A DNA stretch of 64,000 nt, from the NCBI RefSeq assembly GCF_008728515.1, contig NC_044976.1:29601845-29665844 (forward strand), in the 5' to 3' direction. The DNA is from Papio anubis (lineage: Eukaryota; Chordata; Mammalia; Primates; Cercopithecidae). Below are positions 42,236-51,458 of the stretch, piece by piece (position 1 is the first letter of the stretch; every line of letters starts with the position of its first letter). The translations under genes were made by a program, and so were the position numbers. Under the pieces are notes generated by a model, which saw only the letters and a list, made by a program, of their open reading frames with translations, made no database searches and was not told where the DNA came from.

Positions 42236-42970
42236 GAAAAAAAAATTAAAAACTTTTTTCCAGCATATTCAGTGGTTTAGTGCATACATGGAGAAAACCT
42301 GTCTGGGTATGGCAAGGACATCGCTTGCTCAAGACACATTCTAACCTCTAATCTGTCTTCTCTTACTGAAAAATCTGGAAAACTAAAAACCATTTTCTAG
42401 ACTCCTTTGCATCTAAGGTGAAAATTGAATTTGGAACCGAGTTAAATGTGGAGAGAAGGAGGGTATGAGTCATCCAGTTTTGCTGCCAGTCATGGCAGTA
42501 AGTTCTCCAGTCAATAGCTCCCTGGTTTGGTGACTTGCTGCAGTAATAGCCATAACTTTCTTGGATTGTGGCAAAGGTGGTGTTATTTTGTGGGTTAGGT
42601 GTTGTTCCTGGAAGTTCTGCCAAAGTCTGTTATTGCAGTACATCCCTTTCTGCTTAAATGGGTTCTGTTGTCTGCAACTGTCCCTGACCAGGTTAGAGGT
42701 ACTGCCAGACAGTTAACTATAAAGACAGAGTTAAAGGGAGTTTAGAGTGTTGTTGAAATGATGGGCTATGGAATCTAAGCTGGTTTGGAAGAAAACTGAA
42801 GAAAAAGGGGAGGGCTGATAGATTGGAAGAAAATAGAGGCCAATAAATCAGGTTCTAATGAGGTCAAAGAACAGTATTCTCTGCTAGAGGATTTCTGTTT
42901 ATCCTAAAAGGCTTACTCAGTTATCTGTTTAACTTCCCTGTTTCCCCCAGACCCTCTTTCTCTTCCTAGC
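42236..42970. other. ZCCHC17 intron 1, unassigned
   Basis: 'tctagactcctttgcatcta' suggests an old MER-type DNA transposon, but I cannot name it. The 86-codon minus ORF here has no support. Confidence 0.35.
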
Positions 42971-42976
42971 TACTAC

Positions 42977-43275
42977 TTTTGTTTGTTTGTTTTGAGACAG
43001 GGTCTCACTCTGTTGTCCAGGCTGATTGCAGTGGCGTGATTATGGCTCACTGTAGCCTTGACCTCCCAGGCTCCAGTGATCCTCCCACCTCAGCCTCTCC
43101 AGTAGGTGGGACTACAGGTATGCACCACCATGCCTGGCTAATTGTTGTATTTTTTGTAGAGATAAGGTCTTGCCATGTTGTCCAGGCCGGTCTCAAACTC
43201 CTGGCCTCAAGCGATCTTGCTGCCTTGGTCTCCCAATAGTGCTACGATTATAGGCATAAGCTGCCATGCCTGGCC
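42977..43275 (-). repeat. AluJ-like
   Basis: The tail has become (GTTT)n. Divergent body. Confidence 0.9.
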
Positions 43276-43387
43276 GCCGAGCTTCTGCTTTAGCACTTAA
43301 TCACATTGCAGTAAAATTGGTCACCATTATCCCTATCAGACTAAGAGGTCTTTGAGAACAGGGACGGTGTTGAAAAGGGTGGTTTAG

Positions 43388-43688
43388 GCCGGGTGCAGTG
43401 GCTCACTCCTGTAATCCCAGCACTTTGGAAGGCCGAGGCAGGTGGATCACCTGAGGTCAGAAGTTTAAGACATCCTGACCAACATGGTGAAACCCTGTCT
43501 CTACTAAAAATACAAAAATTAGCTGGGCATGGTGGTGTGTGCCTATAATCCCAGCTACTTGGGAGGCTGAAGCAGGAGAATTGCTTGAACCTGGGAGGAG
43601 GTTGCAGTGAGCTAAGATCGCACCATTGCACTCCAGCCTGGGTGACAAGAGTGAAACTCCGTCTCAAAAAAAAAAAAAAAAAAAAGAA
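43388..43688 (+). repeat. Alu, full length
   Basis: The duplication AAAAGGGTGGTTTA lies on both sides. Confidence 0.95.
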
Positions 43689-43714
43689 TAAAAGGGTGGT
43701 TTAGTGGCAGGTGT

Positions 43715-43850
43715 GTGTGGTTCTTGGAATGGCCTAAGATTTGTCTCTTTCTTGCTATGTGGTTTTGGACAAGTTATTTCGTTCCTGTAAAGTAGGATTA
43801 CTTGCTTTGTAGAGGAGTTTTAAGGATTGAAAGCACGTTTATAAAGTATC
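43715..43850 (+). repeat. MIR fragment
   Basis: 'tcttgctatgtggttttgga' with downstream MIR spacing. Confidence 0.65.
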
Positions 43851-44084
43851 TTATATATAAACAACAATCAATAGCATACTGAATTGATCAATTAACAATT
43901 TAAATGGGGTAAAATTAAATACTTCACTATTTCAGTAGACAATTTCCATATCTTACACTGTGCTAGGCACTGGAGATTTGGGGAGGAAGGATATGATGTG
44001 CAAGACAAGGGCATGCTTACAAGAATTCCACATTCTACAAAGGGAGGAAAAAAAGGTCCCTAAAAATGATTTGAATACCATCTC

Positions 44085-44300
44085 CATCATTCATATTTTA
44101 CAATCTTGAACAAGTTTACTTAGCTTCTCTTGTGTCCTCATTTTTAAAATGGCAATGATAATTGCCTGTTTTATGGGATAGTCAAGAAGAGAATTATTGA
44201 ATGTCATGAAGATAAAATTTTAAAAAGAAAATTAAGAGAAGTAAAGCTCTTAGATTAATACATGGCAGATATGACGCACTCAAATATTAGCTATTATAAG
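44085..44300 (+). repeat. MIR fragment
   Basis: 'cttctcttgtgtcctcattt' then 'aaaatggcaatgataattgc'. Confidence 0.65.
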
Positions 44301-44673
44301 GCTTTGAAGAGATCTTAGGAATAATTGACTGAAAGAGTAGTGTTGGGTGGTAGAATAAGTGCTGATCCTGGGGTCTTGTACCAATGTTGCTAACTGTGAG
44401 CAGCCTTTGTCACATCACTTGGCTTCATTTTCAGTTGCATAAGAGTAATAGATTTAATTATTTCCATAATTCCTTTAAGCTTTTACATTTTCTGAGTTCA
44501 TCTTTTGTGTATTTCCTAGCATTTTACTATTCCTCTTTCCTGCTTTTGGCTATTTTCTCAACAGGTCCATAACTAGAATTTGAAAGGAAGAAGCATCTAT
44601 CTTACATGGTCACTCTAGAGTTTGGTGGGAGGGAGAAAACTTGGACCACCAGTTTGACATTTGGAAGTGTCCC

Positions 44674-44977
44674 GGTCGGGCGCGGTGGCTCACACCTGTA
44701 ATCCTAACACTTTGGGAGGCTGAGGCTAGCGGATCACTTGAGGTCAGGAGTTTGAGACCAGCCTGGCCAACATGGTGAAACCCCGTCTCTACTAAAAGTA
44801 CACAGATTAGCCGGGCATGGTGGTGCATGCCTGTAGTCCCTGCTACTCGGGAGGCAGAGGTGAGAGAATCACTTGAACCCGGGAGGCGGAGGTTGCAGTG
44901 AGTCGAGATTGCACCACTGCACTCCAGCCTGGGCAACAGAGCAAGACTCTGTCTTAAAAAAATAAAAAATAAAAAAG
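44674..44977 (+). repeat. Alu, full length
   Basis: Flanks GGAAGTGTCC/GAAAGTGTTCC. Confidence 0.93.
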
Positions 44978-45310
44978 AAAGTGTTCCATCTGTTGATCTG
45001 TCCAACATATTAAATGGGACCTAGCTCCTTCTTCTATATCCTTTAGACCATAAAGTGTTCCCCCCTCTTTCTCTACCTGTGCTTGGCATATAGTAAGGCT
45101 CATTTCACTCATTTAGAAAAACTGAGTACTTGTAGTATATCAGGAACACAAAATCAAATAAGAAATGGTCCTTAGTTTCATGTTTGAATGAATGGATCCG
45201 GACCTTGCTCATCCTAGCCTCTTCCATGAATGATATCCACATTGATTCCTCTAATGTTGGGACCTAGTTAGTGTTAGAGCTATACTCTACAAAATTTAGA
45301 TTTAGACCGT

Positions 45311-45403
45311 GTATTAGCCCATTTTCACACTGCTCTAAAGAACTCCCTGAGACTGGGTAATTATAAAGGAAATTTATAATTTATAATTTATAATTTATAA
45401 TTT
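45311..45403 (-). repeat. MaLR-type LTR end fragment with (TTTATAAT)n
   Basis: 'gtgtattagcccattttcac' and 'ctgagactgggtaattataa' are the antisense end of an MST/THE1 LTR. It dissolves into four TTTATAA-type repeats where an Alu piece joins. Confidence 0.7.
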
Positions 45404-45635
45404 CGACTCACTGCAACCTCCACCTCCCATGTTCAAGCAGTTCTCCTGCCTCAGCCTCCCGAGTGGCTGGGATTACAGGTGCCCACGACAATGCCCGGCT
45501 AATTTTTGTATTTTTAATACAGATGGGGTTTCATCATGTTGCCCAGGCTGTTCTTGAACTCCTGGGCTCTAGTGATCTACCTGCCTTGGCCTCCCAAAGT
45601 ACTGGTATTAACAAGTGTGAGCCACCATGCCTGAC
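45404..45635 (-). repeat. Alu piece lacking its poly(T) end
   Basis: Starts mid-element at 'cgactcactgcaacctcc'. Probably fused to the LTR fragment by deletion. Confidence 0.85.
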
Positions 45636-45651
45636 TTAATGATATATACTC

Positions 45652-45942
45652 TTTTTTTTTTTGAGACAGAGTCTCGCTCTGTCGCCCAGGCTGGAATGCA
45701 GTGGTGCCATCTCGGCTCACTGCAAGCTCCGCCTCCTGGGTTCATGCCATTCTCCTGCCTCAGCCTCCTGAGTAGCTGGGATTACAGGCGCCTGTCACAA
45801 CGCCCAGCTAATTTTTTGTATTTTTAGTAGAGACGGGGTTTCACTATGTTAGTCAGGATAGTCTCGATCTCCTGACCTCGTGATCTACCCACCTTGGCCT
45901 CCCAAAGTGCTAGGATTACAGGCGTGATCCACCATGCCCGGC
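45652..45942 (-). repeat. AluY-like
   Basis: Flanks TATACTCTT on both sides. Confidence 0.93.
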
Positions 45943-45973
45943 TGTATACTCTTTAAAAAAAGTAGCAGAACTC

Positions 45974-46317
45974 TTTTTTTTTTCGAGTGAAGTCTTACAC
46001 AGCATTTTAATGTGTAAACTGGATCAAAGCAGAATACATTGTTACAGCAGGCACCCTTTCAGTAATTCTCACTCACTCCCCCTTTCACTGTCGCCCACCA
46101 AAAGGCTGGGATATTAACTGTGAATCAGTAATAATTGGCCTTTGCCTAATTACTGAGGAGAAGCTTCTACCCAACTGCTCTGAGTGGGACTTCCCCCAGC
46201 TCTAGTTTCTTTAGGGGTTCTACTCCCCCGGCCTTTGGTATGGAGGCTCACCTCTGGTTGGTTGACTTAGAGCCAGCCTCATTGGTCTCGGACCTTGTGG
46301 TGACCTAGATACTTCAG
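45974..46317 (-). pseudogene. Probable processed retrocopy (3' end of an unidentified transcript)
   Basis: On the minus strand, unique GC-rich sequence ends in ATTAAA (46006-46011), then 22 nt, then an A run (45974-45983): the arrangement of a reverse-transcribed polyadenylated RNA. It is not Alu or another repeat I know. I cannot identify the parent gene. The 5' limit is obscured by an Alu at 46325. Confidence 0.4.
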
Positions 46318-46324
46318 AGTTGAC

Positions 46325-46643
46325 TTTTTTTTTTTTTTTTTTAATCTTTTTGAGACAGGGTTTCATTTTGTCATCTAGGCTGGAGTACAGTGGTATGATC
46401 ACTGCTCAGTGCACCCTCCATCTCTTGGGCTCAAGTGATCCTCCTGCCTCAGCCTCCTGAGTAGCTGGGACTATAGGCATGTGCCACCATGCCGAGCTAA
46501 TTTATTTTATTTTTTTGTATTTTTAGTAGAGATAGGGTTTCACCGTGTTGTCCAGGCTGGTCTTGAACTCATGACCTCAAGTGATCCACCCACCTTGGCC
46601 TTCCAAAGTGCTGGAATACAGGCGTGAGCCACCATGCCCAGCC
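46325..46643 (-). repeat. Alu inserted next to or into an Alu monomer
   Basis: A full antisense Alu. The outer duplication AGTTGACTTTTTT (46318-46330, 46793-46805) encloses this Alu and the next monomer together. Confidence 0.9.
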
Positions 46644-46646
46644 ATA

Positions 46647-46789
46647 ATTTTTTTTTTAAAAAAAATATTTGTGTAGATGGGGTGTAGCTATGTTGACCAG
46701 GCTGGCCTCGAACTTCTGGGCTCAAGCATTCCTTCCACCTTAGCCTTCCAAAGTGCTGGGATTACAGGCGTGAGTTACTGTTCCTAGCC
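46647..46789 (-). repeat. Alu monomer (older)
   Basis: A single arm with its own T/A tract, ending 'gtgagttactgttcctagcc'. Confidence 0.85.
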
Positions 46790-46934
46790 TGGAAGTTGAC
46801 TTTTTTAGAATAAATTTGGATTAACTAAGGAGCCTCTGGGTAACCATGGTAGAACCCTAGGTTTCTACAGAATTTGAAAAAAAGTTTTATATTCCATGTT
46901 TAAAAAGTGACAACCATTTACTTTCCTGAAATTG

Positions 46935-47675
46935 TACACCTGTTATACCCCCTTGTTCATGGGGGATACATTCTAAGACCCTCATTGGATCCCTGAAATT
47001 GTGGCCACTGCTGAACCCAGTTGCTATCAATTGGAAGACGTTTCTGTTTGTATTTTCTACCCACAAATTTAATGCCTCTCCATCTTAACTAAGCATTTAT
47101 CATACACTGTGGCTGTAACTTTAGCAGTTTAAGGTGTAACAGCAAAACTAACATGAATGTTTTTTTCTTCCTCACAATTTCAGACATTGAGGATTCATTG
47201 TTACTATAGATCTTAGCAACCTTAGCATACAATTTTTTTCTCCTTGAGATCTTTCACTTTTTCACTTAAAGGAAGCACTTTACAGCTTCTCTTTGGCATA
47301 CCGAAATTGCCAGCATTACTACTCTGCTTTGTGGCCATTATTAAGTAAAGAAAGGATTATTTGAACACAAGCAGAGATACTTCAACAGTCTGATAACCAA
47401 GATGGCTACTATGTGACTAATGGGCACTTAATATACACTAAGTGACTGGTGTATGCAGCATGGATACGCTGGACAAAGGGGATGATTCATATCCCAGATG
47501 GAACAGAGTGGGATGGCACAAGATTTCATCACACTAATAAGAACAACATAATAGTATTAAACTTATGAATTGTTTATTTCTGGAATTTTTCATTTGGTGT
47601 TTTTGGACCATGGTAGACTGTGAGTAACGGCAACTGTGGAAAGTACAGCTGTGGATGGGGGGAGTACTGTACTGT
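46935..47675 (+). mobile_element. Tigger/MER-type DNA transposon, non-autonomous
   Basis: Opens 'ttataccccttgttcatggg' and 'atacattctaagaccctc'. Closes 'gtggatggggggagtactgt', the paired terminal motifs of Tigger-group (TcMar) elements. No transposase ORF. Confidence 0.7.
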
Positions 47676-47710
47676 TATATTTCAGGCTTTCCCTCAAAAA
47701 TGCATGCCAG

Positions 47711-48297
47711 TTTTTTTGAGATAAGGTCTCACTGTGTCGCCCAGGCTGGATTGCATTGGCATAATCGTACCTCACTGCAGCCTTGATCTCCTTGGCTCAA
47801 GTGATCCTCTTGCTTCAGCTTCCAAAGTAGCTGGGATTTTAGGCTGATGTCACCACACCTGGCTGATTTTTTTCTTTTTTTTCTTTTTGGAGATGGAGTC
47901 TCGCTTTGTCGCCAGGCCGGACTGTAGTGGCACGATCTTGGCTTATTGCAGTCTCTGCCTCCTGGGTTCAAGCAATTCTCCTGCCTCAGCTTCCCAAGTA
48001 CCTGAGACTACAGGCGCGTGCCACTACACCCAGCTAATTTTTGTATTTTTAGAAGAGACGGGGTTTCACCATGGATGGTCTCGATCTCTTGACCTTGTGA
48101 TCCGCCCACCTTGGCCTCCCAAAGTACTGGGATTACAGGCGTGAGCCACCATGCCTGGCTGATTTTTTCTTTTTTAAAGTGGAGATAAAATCTCGCCATG
48201 TTGTCCAGGCTGGTCTTGAACTCCTGTCCTCAAGTGATCCTCCTGCCTTAGCCTCCCAAAGTGCTGGGATTACAGTCCTGAGCCACTGCACCTGGCC
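47711..48297 (-). repeat. Older Alu split by a younger Alu
   Basis: Its halves are 47711-47879 and 48158-48297. Outer flanks are CCAGTTT. Confidence 0.88.
47880..48157 (-). repeat. Younger Alu nested in the mid-linker of the older Alu
   Basis: The duplication TGGCTGATTTTTTCTTTT (approximately) lies on both sides. Confidence 0.9.
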
Positions 48298-48381
48298 CCA
48301 GTTTCCTTCTTGAAGAATTGCACGGGGTTTCTTAGGCCACTGTTCTACAGGAGATGCAAATCTGGGAGCACTAAACCTAGC

Positions 48382-48637
48382 TTTTTTTTTTTTTTTTTTT
48401 GAGATGGAGTCTCCCTCTGTCGCCCAGGCTGGAGTGCAGTGGCACGATCTCAGCTCACTGCAAGCTCCGCCTCCCGGGTTTACGCCATTCTCCTGCCTCA
48501 GCCTCCCGAGTAGCTGGGACTACAGGCGCCCGCCACCTCGCCCGGCTAGTTTTTTGTATTTTTTAGTAGAGACGGGGGTTTCACCGTGTTAGCCAGGATG
48601 GTCTCGATCTCCTGACCTTGTGATCCGCCCGTCTCGC
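48382..48637 (-). repeat. 5'-truncated AluY (monkey type)
   Basis: Near-consensus body that stops at 'gatccgcccgtctcg', lacking the last 35-40 bp of the element. Confidence 0.92.
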
Positions 48638-48702
48638 TTTTTATATACTGATCACAGCAGAAGTCTGTAAGCAACAATGTAAATTCATTTCTGCTTTTGA
48701 CC

Positions 48703-49165
48703 TTTTTTTTTGAGACGGAATCTTGCTCTGTTGCCTAGGCTGGAGTGCAGTGGCCCAATCTTGGCTCACTGCAGCGTCCACCTCCCCGGTTCAAGCGATT
48801 CTCCTGCCTCAGCCTCCAGCGTAGCTGGGATTACAGGTGCCTGCCATCATGCCTGGCTAATTTTTATTTATTTATTTATTTTTTGAGATGGAGTCTCACT
48901 GTGTCACCAGGCCGGAGTGCAGTGGCGCAATCTCGGCTCACTGCAACGTCTGCCACCCAGGTTCAAGCAATTCCCCTGCCTCAGCCTCCCAAGTAGCTGG
49001 GACCACAAGTGTGCACCACCATACCTGGCTCATTTTTTGTGTTTTAGTAGAGATGGGGTTTCACCATGTTGGCCAGGCTGGTCTCGAACTCCTGACCTCA
49101 GATGATCCACTTGCCTTGGCCTCCCAAAGTGCTGGGATTACAGGCGTGAGCCACTGCATCTAGCC
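48703..49165 (-). repeat. One-and-a-half-unit composite Alu
   Basis: A right arm (48703-48864), then a (TTTA)n linker, then a complete Alu (to 49165). Shared flanks TGACCTTT enclose the whole. Confidence 0.88.
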
Positions 49166-50010
49166 TATGACCTTTGTGTGCAGAGGAACAGATGATAGAT
49201 TAAGATGTTTGAAGTTAATTTAGATGTTTCAGCTGCTGGTGCCCCTGTGGATTCTGTATGTTTCAAGTATTGGAGGGATAATAAACATCTCCTAATAGAA
49301 CCTGATAGATTAATAACTCCTATTCTAGCATGTGAGATAAGGGATACTGGACAGAGGGAAGGGACAGGCTAGAGATGAGATTGTATTGCTATGAAATGGA
49401 AGAGGCAGGATTTAACCAGAATGTAAAACTTGGAATTAACCTGTTTATGAGCTATTTCTCAAGAACTGACGAATCTGCCTGTATTATCTCTGTGTACTTT
49501 AGTAAAGTAATAAAAAGACACTTTGGCTGACCTAAGCAGAAAAGGGCAAGTTTATTATAAGGATATAAGATTGTCTTATGGAACTTGAGGACAAGGGTGT
49601 TCCTGAGCTATGGGATAATGTTAGAACAAGGGTTTGGATGTCCTGACAGGATTTTCTTTCATTTCTGTTTCAAGTGAAGCTGTCTATTTAATGGATGGTC
49701 ATTGTCAATCAGGAATACTTACCAAAAGCAGCACATCAAGTCATCCTCTGAAAGTGAAAGAAAGCAGTGAGAGTTGAGGAGAGAAGAAAGTATTTACCTG
49801 TGAAAACACAAGAAAAATAATTTCAGGTTTTACTGGTGTCAAGTGTAATTGGGAGGAAAGAGAACTGAGGATAGTACCATTAGATTTATCTTGGCAGTGA
49901 TTTATCCAACAGAGTAAAGAGGCATGTTTAAGAGCTGCTAGATTGCTGGTTTCCTCTCTGTTTAAAATCAGGAGACTGAGCAAGATTATCTCTAAGGTAA
50001 GTATCCAAAG
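49166..50010. other. ZCCHC17 intron 1, unassigned
   Basis: No named element. Confidence 0.4.
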
Positions 50011-50014
50011 CTGT

Positions 50015-50110
50015 AAGTTTTGCTACTTAGGCAGCATCAGCATCACCTAGTAGCTGGTTGAAAATGCATTATCTCAGGTAACACCTCAGACTGAACTGCG
50101 ATCTGCATTT
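50015..50110 (+). repeat. MER5-type hAT fragment
   Basis: 'cagcatcagcatcacctagt' to 'gatctgcattttcac'. Confidence 0.55.
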
Positions 50111-50452
50111 TCACATAATTTAGATATAGTTAAATAAATTTGGTACATCTAACAATGGATTATTAGGTAGGTGTTAACAAAAAGTTGTGGATGTATATGA
50201 ATTGCTATAAGAAAATGTTAATGATTTCATGATTCCATTAAAAAACCACTTCTACATATAAAAAAAACTAAGAATATAAATCAAATTGAATTACAGATGA
50301 TTTAATTTTCTTTCATTTTCTTTATTATTAATGTATTAGCTGAATTTTTTTATTATCTGAACTTTCACAGTGTGTATGTGTGTTTCAATTTTATCAAGAA
50401 AAAAATGTAAGACCTTTTCTCTTTGAAGTCATTTCAGATTTAACACCTAGCA

Positions 50453-51000
50453 TAGTAGTTAAGAGAATGGACTCTGGTGTCAGCCAGTTTGACTCCCCAT
50501 TTCCTGGCTTTTTGACATGCTTAGTAATTTGACTTTTGGAGCCTTTGTTCTCTCATCTGTATAATATAATAGTAATATAACCTACATTTTAAGAGTTTTG
50601 AGAATTTTTTTGTTTTGTTTTGTTTTGTTTTTGAGATGGAGTTCACTCTGTTCCCCGGGCTGGAGTGCCGTGGCGTGATCTCAGCTCACTGCAGCTTCCG
50701 CCTCCCCAGTTTGAGTGTTTCTCCTGCCTCAGCCTCCCAAGTAGCTGGGACTACAGGCACCCACCACCATGCCTGGCTAATTTTTGTATTTTTAGTAGAG
50801 ATGGGATTTCGCCATGTTGGCCAGGCTGGTCTGGAACTGCTGACCTCGGGATCCTCCCACCTCAGCTCCCACAGTGCTGGGATTACAGGTGTGAGCCACC
50901 ATACCCAGCCTGAGTTTTGAGAATTAAATGAGATTGCATGTCTAGTGCTTAGCACAGTGCCTGGACATAGTAAGTGCTCCATTAATGTTTTTATTTCTGT
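50453..51000 (+). repeat. MIR SINE interrupted by an Alu
   Basis: 'agagaatggactctggtgtc' on the left. On the right, 'cttagcacagtgcctggac' and 'gtaagtgctccattaatg', in register. Confidence 0.88.
50605..50910 (-). repeat. Alu inserted in MIR
   Basis: A perfect duplication GAGTTTTGAGAAT lies on both sides. Tail (TTTTG)n. Confidence 0.95.
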
Positions 51001-51337
51001 TATTCCATTTTTTTGAGATCTGGTCAAACATACTTACCTTCTTTTCCCACCCTCCCCCAAAATTCTTCCCCTGGCAAAAAAATAGCAAAAATAGCAATTT
51101 AAAAAAACAAACACAGCAAAATTAGTAGCTTAATAGCCTTGGGTAAGTAATAAATTGTTAAGAAATAGGATCAAGGTTTCCAAAATTCCCCACAATTAGA
51201 ATAAACAAAAGAGATTTGGATAAAAGTGTATGGTATTAAACCTAGTGGTATTATTCTGTAGAGAATAGCTGTGGATTATGTGCATATTCATTTCTTTAAC
51301 GCAGATATCTAATTGGTGTCTAATTTCTTTATGACAG

Positions 51338-51458
51338 GACACTTGTGTTAGCTTTAATAGAAGAGAAATGGAGGAGCCATAGAATATTAAGGATGAATTC
51401 GGGAAGGCCTGAGACCATGGAAAACTTGCCTGCTCTCTACACTATTTTCCAAGGAGAG
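51338..51458 (+). CDS. ZCCHC17: ZCCHC17 exon with start codon (5'UTR 51338-51392, coding 51393-51458)
   Basis: The acceptor is ttatgacag|GAC and the donor GGAGAG|gtatat. The 55-nt leader part holds a tiny uORF (51368-51382). The coding part is 22 codons, phase 0 at the donor. Confidence 0.88.
51368..51382 (+). promoter_or_regulatory. Minimal uORF (M-E-E-P-stop) before the ZCCHC17 start
   Basis: ATG GAG GAG CCA TAG has G at -3 and G at +4 (strong context) and ends 10 nt before the main ATG at 51393, within the inferred exon. Confidence 0.6.

Noticed and set aside
42363..42623. 86-codon minus-strand ORF (MAELPGTTPNPQN...)
   Set aside because: Not Alu, but likely part of an old DNA-transposon remnant. 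No further support.
46220..46402. Minus-strand ORF in the putative retrocopy
   Set aside because: Crosses from an Alu poly(A) into the unique part; no recognised protein, so not called coding.
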